From contig DATAYF010000378.1 in assembly GCA_036272735.1 (NCBI GenBank), positions 1 to 8,445 on the forward strand: DNA of 8,445 nt. Direction: 5' to 3'. Shown here piece by piece: positions 5,181 through 8,445 of this stretch. The notes beneath the pieces are model-generated. The model saw only the letters and a list, made by a program, of their open reading frames with translations. It was not told the origin of the DNA and did not search any database. The first letter of the stretch is position 1; each line of letters begins with the position of its first letter. The position numbers and the translations under genes are program-made. Source of the DNA: DATAYF01 sp036272735 (GTDB taxonomy: Bacteria; Chloroflexota; Ktedonobacteria; Ktedonobacterales; Ktedonobacteraceae).

Positions 5181-7235
5181 TTATGATTGTCGCATATCTG
5201 AGGCAAGAATGCGAGAGAGGACATGCGACTGCACCTGTAGCGCCTCCTGGCGTGTTTGCTCGTACAGGGGCGGTCCCATTTTTTGCGTCAATGCTTGCAA
5301 GAAACGCTCCAGGGCGAGCGCCGAGGGATCATGCTGGCTCTGCAATGTTTGCAGCGCGGCCAACAAAAGCGCGAGCGCTTCTTTGTATACCTGCTGCTCA
5401 TAGAAGAGCATGCCCAGATTGAGCAAAATCATGCCTCGATAACGTGCGGAAGGTCCGTCCTGCGCCAATTTTAGCGCCTCGGAATAGCACTTGAAAGCTT
5501 TTTTATACGCCTGCTCCTCGTGGTACAGCAGGCCAAGGTTATGCAGGGCCGCGCATTGCAGCGCCGTGCCTTGCGTCTGACCGTTCAATTGCAGCGCACG
5601 CTCGAAACTCTGGCGGGCCAGGTCTCGCTCACCCCACGAGCGCAACAATTCACCTTGATTTAACAAAATGCTCCCTTGTCCCTGCATATCACCAAGCTGG
5701 TGCAGCGTCTCCAGCGCCTGCTCAAAATAGTGCTGGCTCGGCAGATAATTTCCCTGACGTCCATACAGCAGGCCAAGCTGGCTGGCAATCAAGCCTTCAT
5801 CGCGGCGCAACAACAGGCTGGAAGGGGAGAGCAGCGCGGTGTACAACTCGATCAGCGTGTCCCAGGCTTGCCAGCGCATTAAGCTCTCGTGCAATTCTTC
5901 TTGAAAGAGCAGATCACAAGCGTTTTGCCATTGTCCGGCATGGCACAGGTGGCGAATAGCCGACACCAGTGGTGCCACATCCTGCACACCCGTACGTTGC
6001 GCGTGCGACGGATATGGGTTCAGGAAGCATTGCTGGTAATAGCTGGCCGCCTGTGCGTGTCCGTTCGCCAATGCCTGCCGCAACTCCTCGGCGCTACGCG
6101 GCACCAGGGTGGAGCTGCCAGAAGATTGGGTGTCGCCGGTGCGCGGGCCGGGCTGCTCCACATAATATTCCAGGACGTAGCTACGCAGCAAGGGATGGAG
6201 CAGGTAGCAAGGCCGATTATCGCGTCCGGGCACCTGCTGCACCAGTGCCAGACCTGTAAGTTGTGCAAGTTCGCGCTCGAAGCTCGCAAAGTCGATGTTA
6301 TTCGACATACGACCACCTGCCATCGTCGTGACCACACCTTCCAGGGGGACCGGCTCGAAGAAGAGGCCGAGGGAACGCAGCAACAAGTATTGTACCGGCT
6401 TCATGAAATGGTAGATGGCGGTGATCAGTTGGATGGCAATCTCGCCTGCCCACATTGGCTGATAGTCGGGCGAAGTAAGAAAATAATTGAGCGAGATGCC
6501 ACTGAGATGGGCCAGGGAGCAGAAGAGGACGAGGGAGAAAACATGACCGGAGCAGCGTCGCCAGACCAGCGTCAAATCCTCGGGTGAGCCGTTCATGCCG
6601 CGCTGCTGAAGCAAGGTCACGCCTTCTGGCAAACTGATACGTGAGACCAGGTACGAACGAACGCTGGTTTCGATGCCCGCCATGTTTTGTTCTTCGAACG
6701 GAGAATCATAGCTGGTAAGCAGGAAGCGGCTGTTGCCAAGATTACTTTGCAGCATCTCAAAGAATTGGAGGACAGCGTCGGGGTTAGCATTGGGCGTAGA
6801 TGGATGGTGCAACGCCTCGAACTGATCGAGCGCAACAAGCACGCTTACCTGTGGTTGGCGCAACCTTTGTAAGAGGGACGCAAATTGCTCCTCCATACTC
6901 AACTGCGACAAATTCGGCTCACTACTGCCCAATTGAGCAAGAATAGCCGCCACGACATCCGTCAGCGTCGTATAAGCTCCTACGCTCAGCCAGAGCAGTT
7001 GTTGGGGAGTAGCAAGGCCCGCCTGTTGAGCCTGGAGCAGTGTGCGAAAAACCAGGGCCATGAGCGTCGATTTGCCACCACCAGGCGTCCCCACGATCAT
7101 TACCGCCGTCGTCTGCGCATCTGAGAGCATGCGTTGAATAGCATTTACCTCGTCCGCACGCTGCATGATCATCGGAGGATCGGTAGGAGGTGGCAATGTG
7201 ATATGAATGTTCAGCAAATGTGCCCCTCCTAACAT
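5181..7235 (-). CDS. STAND-type ATPase with C-terminal TPR repeats
   Basis: About 684 residues, probably a cytoplasmic signalling ATPase. The P-loop domain starts almost at once: Walker A GTPGGGKST (49-57), Walker B VLVALD (132-137) and the sensor-like strand FLLTSYD (171-177), which has Tyr where NB-ARC proteins have Arg. The GLPL-like position reads CSGHVFS (228-234), and a winged-helix-like end has LLHP (345-348) in place of MHD. A linker follows, then at least four TPR units near 482-512, 522-549, 562-590 and 601-628 (for example GLLYHEEQAYKKAFKCYSEA). Such proteins usually oligomerise when TPRs sense a ligand. No effector, HTH or TIR domain precedes the ATPase. Start: ATG 7235 has GAGGAG 8 nt upstream and lies downstream of a promoter. 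A farther in-frame ATG at 7304 lies upstream of that promoter and in a hairpin, so it is rejected. A TTG at 7217 with AGGAGG 7 nt upstream is an alternative. Confidence 0.8.
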   Translation of the reverse strand: MLGGAHLLNIHITLPPPTDPPMIMQRADEVNAIQRMLSDAQTTAVMIVGTPGGGKSTLMALVFRTLLQAQQAGLATPQQLLWLSVGAYTTLTDVVAAILAQLGSSEPNLSQLSMEEQFASLLQRLRQPQVSVLVALDQFEALHHPSTPNANPDAVLQFFEMLQSNLGNSRFLLTSYDSPFEEQNMAGIETSVRSYLVSRISLPEGVTLLQQRGMNGSPEDLTLVWRRCSGHVFSLVLFCSLAHLSGISLNYFLTSPDYQPMWAGEIAIQLITAIYHFMKPVQYLLLRSLGLFFEPVPLEGVVTTMAGGRMSNNIDFASFERELAQLTGLALVQQVPGRDNRPCYLLHPLLRSYVLEYYVEQPGPRTGDTQSSGSSTLVPRSAEELRQALANGHAQAASYYQQCFLNPYPSHAQRTGVQDVAPLVSAIRHLCHAGQWQNACDLLFQEELHESLMRWQAWDTLIELYTALLSPSSLLLRRDEGLIASQLGLLYGRQGNYLPSQHYFEQALETLHQLGDMQGQGSILLNQGELLRSWGERDLARQSFERALQLNGQTQGTALQCAALHNLGLLYHEEQAYKKAFKCYSEALKLAQDGPSARYRGMILLNLGMLFYEQQVYKEALALLLAALQTLQSQHDPSALALERFLQALTQKMGPPLYEQTRQEALQVQSHVLSRILASDMRQS

Positions 7236-7249
7236 ATAGCACGCTCCTC
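7223..7249 (-). promoter_or_regulatory. Two competing Shine-Dalgarno sites for the STAND gene
   Basis: GAGGAG (7244-7249) stands 8 nt before ATG 7235. AGGAGGGG (7223-7230) lies inside the first codons and stands 7 nt (counted from AGGAGG) before the in-frame TTG at 7217. Both spacings are good, so the start may be either; the products differ by six residues. Confidence 0.5.
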
Positions 7250-7266
7250 GAATTACGTTAAATGTT

Positions 7267-7275
7267 AGTATAACA
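7267..7275 (-). promoter_or_regulatory. Probable extended -10 promoter of the STAND gene
   Basis: On the - strand TGTTATACT is an extended -10 with five of six matches in the hexamer. Transcription would start near 7260, leaving a leader of about 25 nt to ATG 7235. No good -35 is seen. Confidence 0.5.
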
Positions 7276-7290
7276 CATCCAATGAGCGAG

Positions 7291-7331
7291 GGCGACCCCG
7301 ACAAGGAACGATCTCCCTTGCGGGGGTCGTC
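7291..7331. repeat. Imperfect inverted repeat between divergent promoters
   Basis: The arms 7291-7306 and 7316-7331 pair at 14 of 16 positions (one G-U, and two mismatches in the middle) around a 9-nt loop. It lies upstream of both predicted promoters of the divergent STAND and fmt genes, where a terminator has no obvious job. It may be a protein-binding dyad, or the end of a transcript coming from neither gene. Confidence 0.5.
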
Positions 7332-7337
7332 GTGATC

Positions 7338-7366
7338 TTCAATTAGCCTGAATGTGCTACTATAAA
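7338..7366 (+). promoter_or_regulatory. Possible fmt promoter
   Basis: TATAAA (7361-7366) is a good -10. At 17-nt spacing the -35 is ttcaat (7338-7343), with three of six matches to TTGACA. The leader to the ATG at 7426 would be about 50 nt. Confidence 0.45.
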
Positions 7367-7425
7367 AGCGGCTTCAAACCAGGATTTTTTGTACCGTGCA
7401 TCATGTACGAGAGGGGAACGTATTT

Positions 7426-8400
7426 ATGCTACGTATTATCTATATGGGCACACCACAATTTGCGGAACCAGCGTTGGTCGCGCTTATTCACGGAGGCAAA
7501 CCGGGTGTACTTCTGCCGGATGGATATGAGGTTAGTGCTGTCGTCACGCGCCCTGACAAACCGGCAGGACGCGGGCGTAGCATCGTCTACGCGCCGGTGA
7601 AGCAAACCGCGCTTGATCACCATATTCCGGTATGGCAGCCCGGTTCGTTTAAGAAGCAGGCGAACAGTGAAGCTCTCGCCGCCTATAAGGCCGATCTCTA
7701 CATCGTGGCCGCTTTCGGCCAGATTCTCCCCCAGGCAGTTCTGGATCAACCACGCTTCGGCGTTCTCAATATCCATGCCTCGCTGCTTCCCAAATATCGC
7801 GGGGCCAATCCTATCGCCGAAACCATCCTCCAGGGTGACAGCGAGGCCGGAGTGACAATTATGAAGCTTGATGCGGGCGTGGATACCGGCCCCATACTGC
7901 TGCAACGCAGCATCCAGCAGAGCAAAGAGGAGACCACCGGCAGCCTGACCCTCAAGCTAGCCGATCTCGGTGCGCAGGCGCTGCTTGAGGCCATTCCGCT
8001 GTGGGTAACAGGCAAGATCACCCCTCAGCCGCAAGACGAAAGCAAAGCGTCGCATACGCGTATGCTTGACAAGGAGGATGGGCTCATCCACTGGGAGTTG
8101 CCCGCGCCGGTGCTGGCGCGCCGTATACGCGCCTACACGCCCTGGCCCAGTTCGTATACCCATTGGCGTGGGAAGCTGCTCAAGATTATCAATGCACAAC
8201 CGCTGCAACTAACTACCAGCACAGCAGCTGCCCCTGGCACGGTTCTGTCTCACAACGAAGCCGGGCATCACAATCTGGCGGTCATGACCGGGTCGGGTCT
8301 GCTCCAGATCACACAGCTTCAATTAGAAGGCAAAAAAGCGATGAGCGCGGAAGAGTTTCTGCGCGGCTACGGGCAGATCGTCGGGCAAGCGTTGGAATAA
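7426..8400 (+). CDS. fmt: Methionyl-tRNA formyltransferase
   Basis: Cytoplasmic enzyme that transfers a formyl group from 10-formyltetrahydrofolate to Met-tRNA(fMet) for translation initiation. 324 residues (E. coli Fmt has 315). The Rossmann N-domain opens with IIYMGTPQFAEPAL and has TRPDKPAGRGR (41-51). The catalytic centre is NIHASLLPKYRG (115-126: Asn115, His117) and LDAGVDTG (148-155: Asp153), with the Asn-to-Asp distance of 38 residues seen in E. coli Fmt. The C-terminal OB-like domain begins after RAYTPWPSSY (235-244) and ends with EGKKAMSAEEFLRGY. Oddities: about nine extra residues (GGKPGVLLPDG region, 23-33) before strand 2, and RGANPI where RGAAPI is usual. Start: ATG 7426 with GAGGGG 9 nt upstream; a GTG at 7396 would add ten unconserved residues. 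The usual partners def or rsmB are not in the window. Divergent from the STAND gene. Confidence 0.96.
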   Translation: MLRIIYMGTPQFAEPALVALIHGGKPGVLLPDGYEVSAVVTRPDKPAGRGRSIVYAPVKQTALDHHIPVWQPGSFKKQANSEALAAYKADLYIVAAFGQILPQAVLDQPRFGVLNIHASLLPKYRGANPIAETILQGDSEAGVTIMKLDAGVDTGPILLQRSIQQSKEETTGSLTLKLADLGAQALLEAIPLWVTGKITPQPQDESKASHTRMLDKEDGLIHWELPAPVLARRIRAYTPWPSSYTHWRGKLLKIINAQPLQLTTSTAAAPGTVLSHNEAGHHNLAVMTGSGLLQITQLQLEGKKAMSAEEFLRGYGQIVGQALE

Positions 8401-8427
8401 GACCGGGTAACGTATAAATGATTGTTA

Positions 8428-8445
8428 ATGGTTTCCGGAAACCAT
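8428..8445. terminator. Perfect palindrome after fmt, cut by the window edge
   Basis: The 18 bases atggtttccggaaaccat form a perfect palindrome, readable as a 7-bp stem with a ccgg loop, beginning 27 nt after the fmt stop. It could be a terminator whose T-run lies outside the window, or an operator. The edge hides the rest. Confidence 0.4.

Noticed and set aside
5889..6587. 232-codon + strand ORF opposite the STAND gene
   Set aside because: It lies wholly inside a gene with clear Walker motifs and TPRs, has no recognisable domain and no good ribosome binding site.
7236..7304. Extension of the STAND protein to the ATG at 7304
   Set aside because: The extra 23 codons run through the predicted promoter and start inside the inverted repeat. 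ATG 7235 has a better ribosome binding site.

Overview
The window reads as chromosomal DNA of moderate GC from a free-living bacterium. The glutamine synthetase, the large STAND-type ATPase with TPR repeats, the spermidine-synthase-like membrane protein and the M16B peptidase homologue together resemble Ktedonobacterales-type Chloroflexota. That placement is an inference from gene types and style, not a database result. I see no tRNA, rRNA, CRISPR array, insertion sequence or phage gene.

Layout, left to right: (1) the 3' part of an alpha/beta hydrolase (+) runs in from the left edge and ends in a long perfect hairpin. (2) A type I glutamine synthetase (-) converges on the same hairpin. Its own upstream region holds a good promoter and a leader of about 120 nt carrying two stem-loops with identical loops. 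(3) Divergent from it is a 215-codon gene (+) for an exported protein with a long glycine zipper. (4) A 32-bp perfect hairpin separates this gene from a leftward block of three genes. In transcription order these are a STAND ATPase with C-terminal TPRs (start near 7235), a membrane protein equal to only the transmembrane half of the spermidine synthase-like family (start 5108), and an M16B peptidase homologue (start 4288). No terminator is visible inside the block. (5) Divergent from the block is fmt, methionyl-tRNA formyltransferase (+), followed at the window edge by a short palindrome that could be a cut-off terminator.

The clearly housekeeping functions are glutamine synthesis (glnA) and formylation of initiator tRNA (fmt). 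The other genes are accessory or poorly understood. The best points for follow-up are: the M16 protein has HxxEY in place of the zinc motif HxxEH, one base change from canonical; the glnA leader has twin hairpins with a shared 11-nt apex; the glycine-zipper protein is secreted and unassigned; and the spermidine-synthase-like protein has lost, or never had, its catalytic half.

Several starts were placed downstream of the longest possible ORF because a Shine-Dalgarno sequence, a promoter or family alignment supports the shorter form (5108, 7235, 7426). No clearly novel multi-gene system can be demonstrated from this window alone. The three-gene leftward block is only a candidate unit.
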